The position numbers were made by a program, and so were the translations under genes. From positions 4,317,501 to 4,381,500 of the forward strand of contig NZ_BNJI01000001.1 of the NCBI RefSeq assembly GCF_016587415.1: 64,000 bases of DNA, in the 5' to 3' direction. Shown here piece by piece: positions 16,774 to 25,669 of the stretch; the stretch's first letter is position 1, and the number at the start of each line of letters is the position of its first letter. The stretch is from Ktedonobacter sp. SOSP1-85 (GTDB taxonomy: Bacteria; Chloroflexota; Ktedonobacteria; Ktedonobacterales; Ktedonobacteraceae). The notes under the pieces were generated by a model. It had not been told where the DNA came from. It was given only the letters and a program-made list of their open reading frames with translations, and ran no database searches.

Positions 16774-16908
16774 ATGAAAGAGATACTTGGACTCCTGGGC
16801 TTCTTCTTTTTGATTGGCCTGCTGGCACAACAACATACCACGCGCACAAAATGGATCCTGGGCGTGGGTATTGCTGTTCTGTTACTGTATATGGCCCTGA
16901 CCAAATGA
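16774..16908 (+). CDS. 44-residue membrane protein of the exopolysaccharide operon
   Basis: A short gene with a strong AGGAGG eight bases before its ATG, starting 9 bp after the ATPase gene and ending 20 bp before the polymerase gene. The protein has two hydrophobic stretches (LGLLGFFFLIGLLAQ and ILGVGIAVLLLYMAL) separated by a basic turn, so it is probably a two-helix hairpin in the membrane. I know no family for it. Its position suggests a small subunit or regulator of the Wzz/Wzy assembly. The ribosome site and tight packing argue that it is real. Confidence 0.65.
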   Translation: MKEILGLLGFFFLIGLLAQQHTTRTKWILGVGIAVLLLYMALTK

Positions 16909-16928
16909 GCAAGTGAGTTGAGGCGCGC

Positions 16929-18536
16929 ATGGATATACGGCTCAAGTCGAAATCAACGGTAACCAGCGGCGGCCTGGGCGTGGAGACCGTTGCCTCGTCC
17001 CAGCAGGAACGAGCACGGAGCGAGCGCCGCCTCTTTATACGCGTGAGTATTGGGGTGCTGATTCTGGCCCCAGTGTTGATCCTGATAGGGGTCTTGAGCA
17101 GCTTCAGCCTCATGCTGGGCCTCATGCTGGTGATTGGCGTTCTGGTGGTGGTCGCGCGAAGGCCAATTCTTGGCTTCTATATGATCGCCTGTTGCGCGGT
17201 CGTGTTTGAACAATTTTCGCTCTCGACCCCAATTCTGACGGACTCATTGCCTATCTACGCCTGGCCGCCTGCGCTGGCAGGATTGATAGAGCGCCCCATT
17301 GGCTTCTTCATGCTCTACATACTTGCGGTGATCGTCATCAAGCGCTGGCTGACGCGCCAACAGCCTTTGCTCAGAGGGGGCGCGATGAAGGGGCCACTGG
17401 CCTTTTTTCTGCTCTGTGTGGGCTGGGCGCTGGTCCATGGCTTGACGAGCGGCGGTATTATCAAAATCATCGTCATCGAGATCCGCCCCTTCTGGTATCT
17501 CTTCATGTGCTATGTGCTGGCCTATAATCTGCTCACGGAGAAGAGACAGATCCGCAATTTTCTCTGGTTCCTTATTCTCTGTTCCGCGCTCAAGTCCCTG
17601 CAGGGCGTCTATGTCGTGCTGGGGCCGCTGCATGGTGATATGAAGGCGCAGCACGATATTCTGGGACATGAGGTCTCCTTTTTCTTTGTCATGGTGTTAC
17701 TGGTGCTGATCGCCTTTTTCTTGCAGTATCGAGATAAAGCCCAGATGTGGGTGATCTTCTTGACGCTCCCCACCCTGCTCTATTCTCTGGAGGCCAACCA
17801 GCGGCGCACCGACTACGTAGCCTTAATTATCGGCGTTGGTATTGTATGGGTACTCACCATCGTGATGAATCCACAGCGTCGCAAACGCCTGTTGATCATT
17901 CTCTGTACCTGTGGCGTGTTGGGTATAGGCTATGTCTTTGGCTTCGCACATAGCGGAGGTGTGATTGGTGAGCCAGCGCGCGCCGTCTATTCGGTGTTTC
18001 ATCCCGAGGGCGCGGACGCCAGTTCAAACGCCTATCGTGATGTCGAGGATTTCGATTTGCTCTATACCGTCAAAGAGAATCCACTAGGGATGGGCTTTGG
18101 CAAGAAATTTCTCCAGCCCCTGCCTCTGGCACAACTCGCCACCGATGACCCCACCGCGGGCGGTAATCCCTACGAGTATATCCCCCATAACACCATCTAC
18201 TGGATCTGGATGCGTATGGGCTATATTGGGTACTTCGCGCTCTGGTTCCTGTTTGGCTCGCTCATCATCCGTGGCTGCATTATTGTGAAGCAACTGAAGG
18301 ATCGCTATCTCCAGATGATAGGCATGATCCTGGTGGGAGCCATCTTTATGGAAGTGGCCGTGGCCTTTAGCGATTATCAGCTCTACTTCTTTAGGAACGT
18401 GATCTTCCTGGGCCTGATGATGGGAATGTTGCTGAAGTTGCCCGAAATCGAAGCAAAAGAGGAGCAAGAGAAGCGTGAAGATCCTGATCATAAGCTCGTA
18501 CCTGCCCGCACCCCTGTGGGGAGCCAGCGCGCGTAG
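16929..18536 (+). CDS. O-antigen ligase/polymerase-like membrane protein (Wzy/WaaL family)
   Basis: 535 residues with about 11-12 predicted transmembrane helices between residues 38 and 500 and hydrophilic ends. The large loop at about 330-410 (GEPARAVYSVFHPEGADAS, then NPYEYIPHNTIYWIW) carries the H-N motif typical of the O-antigen ligase (Wzy_C) family. It should polymerise lipid-linked repeat units outside the membrane or ligate them. The 3' end overlaps the start of the next glycosyltransferase by 62 bp, so the stop could be later than needed but translation is probably coupled. Neighbours (copolymerase, ATPase, glycosyltransferases) support a polymerase role. Confidence 0.82.
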   Translation: MDIRLKSKSTVTSGGLGVETVASSQQERARSERRLFIRVSIGVLILAPVLILIGVLSSFSLMLGLMLVIGVLVVVARRPILGFYMIACCAVVFEQFSLSTPILTDSLPIYAWPPALAGLIERPIGFFMLYILAVIVIKRWLTRQQPLLRGGAMKGPLAFFLLCVGWALVHGLTSGGIIKIIVIEIRPFWYLFMCYVLAYNLLTEKRQIRNFLWFLILCSALKSLQGVYVVLGPLHGDMKAQHDILGHEVSFFFVMVLLVLIAFFLQYRDKAQMWVIFLTLPTLLYSLEANQRRTDYVALIIGVGIVWVLTIVMNPQRRKRLLIILCTCGVLGIGYVFGFAHSGGVIGEPARAVYSVFHPEGADASSNAYRDVEDFDLLYTVKENPLGMGFGKKFLQPLPLAQLATDDPTAGGNPYEYIPHNTIYWIWMRMGYIGYFALWFLFGSLIIRGCIIVKQLKDRYLQMIGMILVGAIFMEVAVAFSDYQLYFFRNVIFLGLMMGMLLKLPEIEAKEEQEKREDPDHKLVPARTPVGSQRA

Positions 18537-19680
18537 CTATTATTTGCTGCATGCGTTGGCCAAACACCACGAGGTACGTCTCCTGGCCCTGGCAAGCCCG
18601 GAAGAGGTCCAGGCCAGCACTCAGCTTCCCCTGGCGCAAGAACTGAACGGGCGTGTGACCGTGTTGCCATTTCAGTCAGGGGGCGCGAAGCGTCGGCAGC
18701 AGATAGAGGCCCTCCTACGGGGAAAATCCTACTGGCTGGAGGCCTGTATTCTCCCCGAGGTGCAGGACGCTATCGATGCACTCTATGCGCAAGAGCCCTT
18801 TGAGGCCGTCCTGTATGAGGGACTCTTTGTGGCGGGCTATCGCTTGCCGCCCGGGGTCAAGGTAGTGCTCGATCAACATAATATCGAGCAAGAGCTCCTG
18901 TGGCGTACCTACCAGAATGAGAAGGAACCTGTGCGCAAAATCTATAACTGGTTGGAGTACAGGGTTCTCAAGCGTGGCGAGCTTGAACGTTGTCAGCAGG
19001 CCGACCTGGTGCTGACAACGAGTGGGCGTGAGCAGGAGTGGTTGCAAACGAAGCTCCCCGGCCAGCAGATAGCTGTCGTTCCTAACGGCGTAGACCTGGA
19101 GCGCTTTCAAGTAGACTCTGCTCGGCAGGAACAGGCGGGCCGAATTATCTTCACGGGAACCATGGATTACTATCCTAATAGCGCGGCTGTGCTGGCCTTT
19201 GCGCGCGACTACTGGCCGCATATTCACCGGCAGATACCAGGCGCGACCTGGCAGGTTGTAGGGCGCAATCCACCACCAGAGGTAGAACGCCTGGGGGCGC
19301 TGCCCGGCGTGGTCGTGACCGGCTCTGTGCCAGACGTCCGGCCCTATCTCGCGGAGTCCGAGGTCGCGATTGTTCCGCTGAGTGTAGGCAGTGGCACGCG
19401 CCTGAAGATCCTGGAAGCCCTGGCGATGCAGAAGGCGGTGGTCTCGACGAGTATTGGTTGCGAAGGACTGGAGCTTGAGGCAAATACACACCTCCTGGTC
19501 GCCGAGGAACCTGACGCCTTTGTAGAGGCGGTGGTCTGGCTCTTACATGATGCGGAGAAGCGGGCGCGCCTGGGGAGTGCGGGCAGAGCACTGGTCGAGC
19601 AACGCTATGGCTGGGGATACTGTGGCGAACTGCTGACCCGGGCGGTGAGCGCACTGGCAAAAGAAGATGTGATGGCATGA
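18475..19680 (+). CDS. Glycosyltransferase, GT4-type (GT-B fold)
   Basis: 401 residues, starting at a GTG inside the 3' end of the polymerase gene with GAGGAGC upstream. The N-terminus (MKILIISSYLPAPLWGASARSYYLLHAL) and the C-terminal domain with VVPNGVDLERF, IIFTGTMDYYPN and SEVAIVPLSVGSGTRLKILEALAMQKAVVSTSIGCEGLE match GT4/GT1 retaining sugar transferases; the EALA segment is the nucleotide-sugar-binding E-x7-E region. It is cytoplasmic and peripheral, adding one sugar from a nucleotide donor to the growing lipid-linked unit. Donor and acceptor are unknown. Confidence 0.88.
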   Translation: MKILIISSYLPAPLWGASARSYYLLHALAKHHEVRLLALASPEEVQASTQLPLAQELNGRVTVLPFQSGGAKRRQQIEALLRGKSYWLEACILPEVQDAIDALYAQEPFEAVLYEGLFVAGYRLPPGVKVVLDQHNIEQELLWRTYQNEKEPVRKIYNWLEYRVLKRGELERCQQADLVLTTSGREQEWLQTKLPGQQIAVVPNGVDLERFQVDSARQEQAGRIIFTGTMDYYPNSAAVLAFARDYWPHIHRQIPGATWQVVGRNPPPEVERLGALPGVVVTGSVPDVRPYLAESEVAIVPLSVGSGTRLKILEALAMQKAVVSTSIGCEGLELEANTHLLVAEEPDAFVEAVVWLLHDAEKRARLGSAGRALVEQRYGWGYCGELLTRAVSALAKEDVMA

Positions 19681-19755
19681 CGCGTGCTTTAGCAGCGTCG
19701 ATCGGTTCTGTATACCGCGCTATTGTCGAGATGTGTTTTTGCAGAGAGAGTGGGT

Positions 19756-21027
19756 ATGTCTATGTTGCTTATTGTTTGGTTGCGCTGGCTGCTCGCAGGA
19801 GGAGAGATCCTCTTCTTGCTGCCGATCACCTACCTGTGCCTGGTCTGCCTGGCGGCGTTGCTGGAGGCCAGGCGTCGCCAGGCAGACCAGGAGGTGAATG
19901 TGACGGAGCAGGCTGGCGCAAGCCGCTTTTCTTTATTAGTACCTGCGCATGATGAAGAAGTGACGCTCCCCGGCTTGCTGAAAAGCTTACAGGGCCTGAC
20001 CTATGCGCGTGAGCACTACCGAATCTATATCGTCGCGGACAACTGCCATGATCGCACGGCGGAGATCGCGCGTTCCAGCGAGAACGTGCGCGTCTACGAG
20101 CGTTTTGACACAGAGAAGCGTGGCAAAGGCTATGCGCTCCACTGGCTGCTCGGGCGTATCGAAACTGAAGCGGACGACGCGGAGTGGGCGGATGCCTACG
20201 TTATTCTGGATGCGGACTCTATTGTTGAGCCAGACTTTCTGGCGGCGCTTGACCGCGAACTAGCAGCAGGGACCGTGGCGCTCCAGATGCATAACACCGT
20301 CTTAAATGGCTCCGATTCGCCCAGCACCGTGTTACGCTGGCTGGCCCTGACACTGGTCAATCACGTGCGGCAACTGGGGCGCAATGCCCTGGGAAGCAGC
20401 GCGACCCTGACTGGGAATGGTATGTGCCTGCGCCGCACGTTACTGCAACGCCATCCCTGGCAATCCTTCTCTGTGACGGAGGATTACCAGTATTACCTTC
20501 AGTTAGTAGAGCATGGTGAGCGGGTGCGCTATGTTCCCGAGGCGGTTGTACGCTCACATATGCCGACCTCCTTTGAGCAGATGCGCACACAGGATATTCG
20601 CTGGGAGAGTGGCGCCCCCGAGCAACCAGGCTGGAAGACTGCGCTCCGCTTGCTCCAACTCGCCGCGCGTGAGCGCGACTGGGTACGCCTGGAGACGGCC
20701 TTTGAGTTCCTGACGCCCCCGCTCTCCCTGATGGTGGGAGGAAGTGTCCTGTTATTCCTGCTGAGTTGCGTCCTGTACTCCTGGCTCACTCTGGGACTGG
20801 CCTGCGTCCTACTGCTTGGGCTGGCCTGTTACCTGGGAACCGGGCTGTACTTTATGCGGCCAACGCGAGAAACCTATCAGGCACTCTGGCACGCGCCCCG
20901 TTTTATGCTCTGGAAATTGTGGGTGTACCTGGTGGTACGGCGGAGCAAGCAGCATAGCGCTGAGTGGGTGCGGACCAGCAGGAGTTCCGTGGCGCTCGGT
21001 CATAGTGAAGAGGGAGGACAGGTATGA
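19756..21027 (+). CDS. Membrane glycosyltransferase, GT2 family (cellulose/hyaluronan synthase-like)
   Basis: 423 residues from the ATG at 19756, which follows AGAGAGTGGG; an in-frame ATG 33 bp earlier is possible. A transmembrane segment lies at about 5-34. The GT2 domain has LLVPAHDEEVTLPG, the DAD motif in YVILDADSIVEP, TGNGMCLRR, the catalytic TEDYQYYLQL and QDIRWESG (the QxxRW motif of processive-type GT2 enzymes). Two or three more helices occupy about 330-385. Its stop overlaps the next start (ATGA). It could initiate or extend the repeat unit, or make a homopolymer on its own. Confidence 0.87.
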   Translation: MSMLLIVWLRWLLAGGEILFLLPITYLCLVCLAALLEARRRQADQEVNVTEQAGASRFSLLVPAHDEEVTLPGLLKSLQGLTYAREHYRIYIVADNCHDRTAEIARSSENVRVYERFDTEKRGKGYALHWLLGRIETEADDAEWADAYVILDADSIVEPDFLAALDRELAAGTVALQMHNTVLNGSDSPSTVLRWLALTLVNHVRQLGRNALGSSATLTGNGMCLRRTLLQRHPWQSFSVTEDYQYYLQLVEHGERVRYVPEAVVRSHMPTSFEQMRTQDIRWESGAPEQPGWKTALRLLQLAARERDWVRLETAFEFLTPPLSLMVGGSVLLFLLSCVLYSWLTLGLACVLLLGLACYLGTGLYFMRPTRETYQALWHAPRFMLWKLWVYLVVRRSKQHSAEWVRTSRSSVALGHSEEGGQV

Positions 21028-22283
21028 GCGCGGTCCGTGTCGGCGCGGTCACCTTTGACTGGTATCCATTTGATCCCCTGGTACGCCGCATCTCTGAGGC
21101 CGCCGTGGATGGGGGCGATGAAGTAGATGTCATCTGCCTACGGCAAGAGAGCGAGCAGAAATCTGAGGTCTACAACGGGGTGCGTATCTTCCGCCTGCCC
21201 ATGAACCGGGGCTTTGGGCAATCGCTGCCGCTGACGCTCTTAAGCTGGGCCTGGTTTATGCTCATAGCGGGCTGGGTCCTGACCTTGAGGCATCTCAGGC
21301 GTCGCTATGATGTCATCCATGTGCATAATATCCCTGATTTTCTCGTCTTCTCGGCCCTTATCCCGCGCTTATTAGGCGCGAAAGTGATCCTGCATGTTCA
21401 GGATACGGCTCCCGAACTGATGGTCGCCAAGGCCAGTGGGCGCAAAGGTGCGTTGATCTTTCGCCTGGCCTGCTGGCAGGAGCGTATCTCCTGTGCCTTT
21501 GCGCACAGCGTTGTCACCGTCGGCTGGCCCTTTGAAGAGCTTCTGCTCCAGCGAGGCGTGCCTAAAGAGAAGATCACCATCATCCTGAATAGTGCCGATC
21601 CCAAGCTCTTTCCCGAGGAGCGGCGATGCACTCCCCCCTATACCGTCGCTGAGCGGACCGGGCAGGAGGAGACAACTCCCTTCATCATCATGTATCACGG
21701 GACGTTGGCCGAGCGCAATGGCATGGATATCTCTATCCGGGCGCTGGCCCAGGCCCGGCAGACAGTTCCACAGTTGCGCCTGGACATCAAGGGGCGGGGC
21801 GAGCACCTGGTATACCTCAAACAGCTTGCGCAGGAGTTGGGGGTGCAGGAGCATGTCGTATTTACGGATCCCTGCGCTATGGAGGAACTGGTCGACTTCC
21901 TGCTTCAGGGAGATGTTGGCATCATCCCCTATCGCTGCAATGGCTTCTCTGAACTTGTGCTCCCCACCAAGGCTTATGAGTATGCCTGGATGCAGCGCCC
22001 CATGCTTGCCTCAGACACAAAGGCCATCCGCTCGATGTTTGGGAGTGAGTCCCTGATCCTATGCGACCCCGAGCGCGTTGAGAGCTTCGCCCAGGCCATG
22101 ATCGACCTGTATCAACAACCAGAGCTACGCGAGCGGCTGGTCACGAACGCGCTGGAGGACTACACCCCCTATCGCTGGGACGCGATGGCCCAACGCTACC
22201 GCCAGCTCCTGCGTACCCTGAGTGGGAAGAGTTCTCCCAAGGGGGCTACTAAAGAAGTAGAAGTAGCAATAAGCCAACCTTAG
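21024..22283 (+). CDS. Glycosyltransferase, GT4-type
   Basis: 419 residues. The start ATG overlaps the previous stop by 4 bp with GGAGGACAGG upstream. The N-terminal domain includes IHVHNIPDFLVFSALIPRLLGAKVILHVQDTAPEL, and the C-terminal GT-B domain carries ILNSADPKLF, YHGTLAERNGMDISIRAL and GDVGIIPYRCNGFSELVLPTKAYEYAWMQRP, with the E-x7-E-like region typical of GT4. A hydrophobic stretch at about 68-92 may let it sit on the membrane. It should add a sugar to the exopolysaccharide precursor. It closes the plus-strand operon at the palindrome that begins at 22292. Confidence 0.87.
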   Translation: MSAVRVGAVTFDWYPFDPLVRRISEAAVDGGDEVDVICLRQESEQKSEVYNGVRIFRLPMNRGFGQSLPLTLLSWAWFMLIAGWVLTLRHLRRRYDVIHVHNIPDFLVFSALIPRLLGAKVILHVQDTAPELMVAKASGRKGALIFRLACWQERISCAFAHSVVTVGWPFEELLLQRGVPKEKITIILNSADPKLFPEERRCTPPYTVAERTGQEETTPFIIMYHGTLAERNGMDISIRALAQARQTVPQLRLDIKGRGEHLVYLKQLAQELGVQEHVVFTDPCAMEELVDFLLQGDVGIIPYRCNGFSELVLPTKAYEYAWMQRPMLASDTKAIRSMFGSESLILCDPERVESFAQAMIDLYQQPELRERLVTNALEDYTPYRWDAMAQRYRQLLRTLSGKSSPKGATKEVEVAISQP

Positions 22284-22291
22284 TAGAGTCA

Positions 22292-22357
22292 TATAAAATA
22301 GATGTGGTTCGTTGGAGCTGGCATTCGCCAGCTCCAACGAACCACATCTATTTTATA
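22292..22357. terminator. Perfect 31-bp inverted repeat between convergent genes
   Basis: Arms 22292-22322 and 22327-22357, loop ATTC. The right arm contains the stop codon of the convergent deacetylase gene (22353-22355), and each arm ends in an A/T block (TATAAAATA), so a U tract is available on both strands. Confidence 0.8.
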
Positions 22358-23750
22358 CATTACCCACTTCGAGGATGCGCAGGAAGAAATCCTGGATGGT
22401 CACAGAATCGATGTCGCCGCTGATGGAGAGCGCCGCCTGGTGTCCCGAGGGCCAGCAGGCGAAGCGGAGCAGTGGCATGGTCAGGTCCTCGATCTGCCGT
22501 ATAATCTCGCTGCGCGTCTCGAATTGGGCTGAGCGCGAGGTGCCCAGGCCAGTGGGTAGATGTAGGTAGTGCGCGTAGGAGGCGCGCTCCTCCTCAGAGG
22601 CGCGCAGAGCGGCGTAGCCTTGCTCATGTAGGAAGGCCAGGACCGCCTCGGGTGTCTCAGGCGAAACGCCAATAGCTGGACACTGCGAGGCTTCAAGCGT
22701 AAAGGTGCGTGCCTCCACGCTGACCTCGTGCTCGTTCCAGGTGGTTGTGGGCTGCTCGACGAGCTGGACATGGCGCGCGAGAATAGTGGCGCGTTCGGTG
22801 CAATCGGCCACGACATGCCAGGTATCAGGCGCAGTCTGCTGGAGTGTGAAGGTGAAGCGAGCGCGCTCCTTCCACCAGCGGGCGATCTCGTCCAGGCGTG
22901 TAATCCAGACGGGGCGAGGCTGGCTAGTTGCGGTCCGCAATAGGATGGCGAGGGCCTGGCGACAGAGTACTCCCCGCTCGGGATGCAGGTTGAGCACATA
23001 CGCGCCCTCAAGCTCATACACACGCTGCATCACCAGGCTCCAGAGTTTGCCCACCTCCTTGCCCGAGGTAATGCGTAAGCGATCAAAGAGCATCTCATCG
23101 TCGGGAATGCTGGTCGGGATGCGCAGAAGCGTATCCTCAAAATGGGGGCGCAGGGCATAGGCGGTGCAGGGCAGGGCGCGATAGAGCGCCAGTGATTTCT
23201 GATAGCCATCGAGAATTGTTGGGGTGAGCGAGGCCTGGTCAACAACATCATGTAGCACGGCTTCATTGCTCTCATAGGCGAAGCCCAGGTCTGTGAAGAC
23301 CTGAACCGATTCCTCGCTCCAACCCAGATAGGGATTGCGAAAGCCCTGAAACGGCATTTTTATCTGCTGAAAGGTTGCGATAGCGCGACTGGTCTGCGTA
23401 TACTGTGCATCCTTGCTCAATTGGCGATAATCGTTGTGGACATAGCCGTGGATGCCGATCTCGGCCCCTGCCTGTTCGATGTCTGCTAGCAGGCGTGGAT
23501 GGCGCTGTAAGACCACGGCGGGAATAAAGAAGGTTGGCGCAGCCTGATAGGGTTTAAGCTCATGAATGAGCGTTTCCAGCGAGCGGCGATTGCGTGTCTC
23601 ACTGAAGCCAAAGCGGGAGAAGACGGTCCAGAGGCGGCGCGCGAAGTTGCGCGGCCCCTTGGTCTTGATGGAGAAGGAGACCAGGTTCAAGAGAAACCTC
23701 CCATGTCGTAGAAGAGAATGGGCCGGCCTGGCCGGCGACAGCATCTGCAC
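22353..23750 (-). CDS. Polysaccharide deacetylase family protein
   Basis: 465 residues in the form given; an alternative ATG is two codons downstream of the GTG at 23748-23750. There is no convincing ribosome site, so the start is uncertain. A NodB-like core shows APTFFIPAVVLQRHP, AEIGIHGYVHNDY (metal His pair) and QGFRNPYLGWSEESV. A C-terminal segment GHQAALSISGDIDSVTIQDFFLRI resembles the Asp motif that usually opens the deacetylase fold, as in related Chloroflexota proteins. No signal peptide is clear. It may remove acetyl groups from the exopolysaccharide or from peptidoglycan. It converges on the glycosyltransferase operon. Confidence 0.75.
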   Translation of the reverse strand: MQMLSPARPAHSLLRHGRFLLNLVSFSIKTKGPRNFARRLWTVFSRFGFSETRNRRSLETLIHELKPYQAAPTFFIPAVVLQRHPRLLADIEQAGAEIGIHGYVHNDYRQLSKDAQYTQTSRAIATFQQIKMPFQGFRNPYLGWSEESVQVFTDLGFAYESNEAVLHDVVDQASLTPTILDGYQKSLALYRALPCTAYALRPHFEDTLLRIPTSIPDDEMLFDRLRITSGKEVGKLWSLVMQRVYELEGAYVLNLHPERGVLCRQALAILLRTATSQPRPVWITRLDEIARWWKERARFTFTLQQTAPDTWHVVADCTERATILARHVQLVEQPTTTWNEHEVSVEARTFTLEASQCPAIGVSPETPEAVLAFLHEQGYAALRASEEERASYAHYLHLPTGLGTSRSAQFETRSEIIRQIEDLTMPLLRFACWPSGHQAALSISGDIDSVTIQDFFLRILEVGNV

Positions 23751-23894
23751 GAGGGCACAAAAGAATGCTCCATCGCGAGCACGTTACTCTAGCAAGCAAG
23801 CAGGAGAAAGAACGCGGCTGCCATGAACATGGAAGTGGGGTATTTATTTGTAGTATCTGTATTATAACATACGCATGGGCTTACGCGAAATGGG

Positions 23895-23960
23895 ATATGA
23901 ATGAGTGTTGAGGTAAACTTCGGGCTGATGCCCGAAGCCTACCTCAACACTCATTCATAT
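23895..23960. terminator. Long inverted repeat (29 of 31 pairs) after the 93-residue gene
   Basis: Arms 23895-23925 and 23930-23960 with a TGAT loop and two adjacent mismatches in mid-arm. It lies directly 3' of the stop of the minus-strand gene at 23962. Confidence 0.7.
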
Positions 23961-23961
23961 A

Positions 23962-24243
23962 TCAGACAATAGGGGCAAGCTGGTCTTGAAAAATCCGGTA
24001 ACTATCGTGAGTGATCACACCTTCCAGGAGGAGATCATCATTGATGCGATAGCCTTCGGGGTGAGGCTTAATATTGTCGAGGTGGGCGAAGAGCCAGCCT
24101 GCGGGTGAGAGCCACTGCTGAAAATTGTCGAGGGCATGGCGCTGATTGAGTCCATAGGCATAGAGAATCTCGGCTTTCTGCTTGCCGTCATCGATCCATA
24201 ATTCGGCAATATAGAGGACATAGACGGCAGTTTCAGGATCCAT
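23962..24243 (-). CDS. Conserved-looking hypothetical protein, 93 residues
   Basis: I do not recognise a family. The ATG at 24241-24243 is preceded by AGGAGGAG about eight bases upstream, which makes it a convincing gene. The protein is acidic, with no signal or membrane segment, and mixes short hydrophobic strands with aromatic residues (YVLYIAELWIDDGK, NFQQWLSPAGWLFAHLD). It looks like a small soluble alpha/beta domain. It stands alone between two palindromes. Confidence 0.6.
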   Translation of the reverse strand: MDPETAVYVLYIAELWIDDGKQKAEILYAYGLNQRHALDNFQQWLSPAGWLFAHLDNIKPHPEGYRINDDLLLEGVITHDSYRIFQDQLAPIV

Positions 24244-24392
24244 GGTTTTGCTCCTCCTGGGGAACGAGGCAGGAACGCACTACGCTGCTCTAAGAATAGT
24301 ATGCCATAGAAAAAGCAATAAAAACAGCTCAAAGCCAACTTTTTCCAGGCCTGAGCGCACACACCGAGACTCTACCTGCTACATAGAAACAC

Positions 24393-24436
24393 GTCTCGCT
24401 TGCGGACCAGGGATACACCTGGTCCGCAAGCGAGAC
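24393..24436. terminator. Perfect 19-bp inverted repeat
   Basis: Arms 24393-24411 and 24418-24436 with a 6-nt loop, followed on the plus strand by TCTTTC. It lies about 50 bp 3' of the zinc-ribbon gene and upstream of the 93-residue gene (start 24243), both on the minus strand, so it is the likely terminator of the former. Confidence 0.6.
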
Positions 24437-24460
24437 TCTTTCAGCAGGAGTCGCTGGCCT

Positions 24461-24488
24461 ATTTTAGATTTTAGATTTTAGATTTTAG
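24461..24488. repeat. Tandem 7-bp repeat (TTTTAGA x4) over a stop codon
   Basis: Four copies of TTTTAGA in a row, the last of which contains the TAA stop (minus strand, 24485-24487) of the zinc-ribbon gene. It may vary in copy number by slippage without changing the protein. Confidence 0.7.
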
Positions 24489-25540
24489 ACCAGGTGGAGG
24501 CGCTGGCTTGCCTGGTGTGAGGCGGTTACCAGGAGCGAATCGTTGGCGTCTATGCCGAGATGCCTGGCTGTACTGCGTACAATATCGTTGGCCAGGTGTT
24601 CAAGGAGCGCGGCGTTATCACGCTGTGAGAGCTGGATATGTCTGGAGCGTAGGAGCGCGAGCGGATCCCTCTGCCGTCTCCAGGCCAGCAAGGAGCGCAA
24701 GAGGCACACAAGAAAGAGACATAAGGCCGGAATATAGATGAGTAAGCTTAGCAGGTCAAAGAGTCCAGTGAGTAACCAGTTGGAGAGAAAACTATTGGAA
24801 GGTGAAGGGCTTACGAGGGCGCTTAGCCAGGAAGATTGAGCGAAGAGAGTTACGAAAGAGGGGGCGCAAAAAGGCGCGATAATAACAAAAAGAGTCAGCG
24901 CGGCAAAGGCCAGGCAACGGAATAGGCTCACCGGTAAACGCAACGTGGTTGTGCGCGAGATATAGAGATGTTCCGCCAGCGAGGTAAGAGAGAGGAAGAC
25001 CGAGGCGTCCTGGCGTTGAAGCTGAATATACGCTGGCTGTCCTGACTGCCCATGCATGCAGGCCACCTGGATGTCATCGAGATCGCGATGCCTGGCCTCT
25101 TCCTCCAGCAGCGTATAGACCCTGCCTGCCTCCATGTGATGTCCAGTCTGACTGGTCAGGAACCACGAGTGATGGGTAATAATGCTGCCATGCCCGGCGA
25201 GCACGGGACGAAGCTGAAGCTTCTGCACCTGCTTATGAGGCATCGGCCTGGGTTGGGGATCAGGCTGTGGCAGGGGCGTGACGGTCTTTCTGGCCACGAT
25301 TCCCGGTATATTAGAAACGGTGAGCATGGGATCGGAGACTGGTAGCGCAAGAGCATCCTCCTCGTCCTCGGACTTTGAAAGCATGGAGGGGAGTGGTGTC
25401 TGTGGTATCTCGGTAAAACGCGCGAGCTTGGTAAAGGACCCCGTCCCTTTACGCCGGGTGGGCATTTGTGCCCCACATTGGAGACAGGTCGTGGCCTGCT
25501 CAAAGTTGGCTACAAAGCAGTGGGGGCAGATGGATGGCAT
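24485..25540 (-). CDS. Zinc-ribbon membrane protein of unknown function
   Basis: 351 residues from the ATG at 25538-25540, which has GAGGAGG eight bases upstream. The N-terminus is a zinc ribbon with Cys5, Cys8, Cys19 and Cys22 (CPHC and CLQC). A Pro- and Ser-rich linker follows, then a soluble segment, two hydrophobic helices (about 205-230 and 258-285) and a basic C-terminus (SLLAWRRQRDPLALLRSRHIQLSQRDN). I do not know the family; zinc-ribbon plus two-helix proteins are common in Ktedonobacteria. A good promoter lies upstream at 25621-25649. Confidence 0.7.
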   Translation of the reverse strand: MPSICPHCFVANFEQATTCLQCGAQMPTRRKGTGSFTKLARFTEIPQTPLPSMLSKSEDEEDALALPVSDPMLTVSNIPGIVARKTVTPLPQPDPQPRPMPHKQVQKLQLRPVLAGHGSIITHHSWFLTSQTGHHMEAGRVYTLLEEEARHRDLDDIQVACMHGQSGQPAYIQLQRQDASVFLSLTSLAEHLYISRTTTLRLPVSLFRCLAFAALTLFVIIAPFCAPSFVTLFAQSSWLSALVSPSPSNSFLSNWLLTGLFDLLSLLIYIPALCLFLVCLLRSLLAWRRQRDPLALLRSRHIQLSQRDNAALLEHLANDIVRSTARHLGIDANDSLLVTASHQASQRLHLV

Positions 25541-25620
25541 GCGTGATCCTCCTCTTCTACATTGCACAGAGATGTGTCCCTGATTGGTTGCATGAGCAAT
25601 ACTATATCTATTCAGGCGAC

Positions 25621-25649
25621 ATTGTACATTTATGGATATAACGTGTCAA
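25621..25649 (-). promoter_or_regulatory. Sigma-70 promoter of the zinc-ribbon gene
   Basis: On the minus strand: -35 TTGACA (25644-25649), a 17-bp spacer and -10 TACAAT (25621-25626), about 80 bp before the start codon. Confidence 0.7.
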
Positions 25650-25650
25650 T

Positions 25651-25669
25651 TATGGCTTATATAGCCATA
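25651..25669. repeat. Inverted repeat TATGGCT-N5-AGCCATA abutting a -35 box
   Basis: Perfect 7-bp arms directly upstream of the -35 box of the promoter at 25621-25649. The position fits an operator for a dimeric regulator; it is short enough to arise by chance. Confidence 0.35.

Noticed and set aside
18715..19491. 258-codon open frame antisense to the GT4 gene
   Set aside because: Lies wholly inside a glycosyltransferase with clear motifs on the other strand.
19677..19952. 91-codon frame overlapping the GT4 stop (ATGA)
   Set aside because: The overlap looks like translational coupling, but the protein is low-complexity and the GT2 gene in the other frame explains the sequence.
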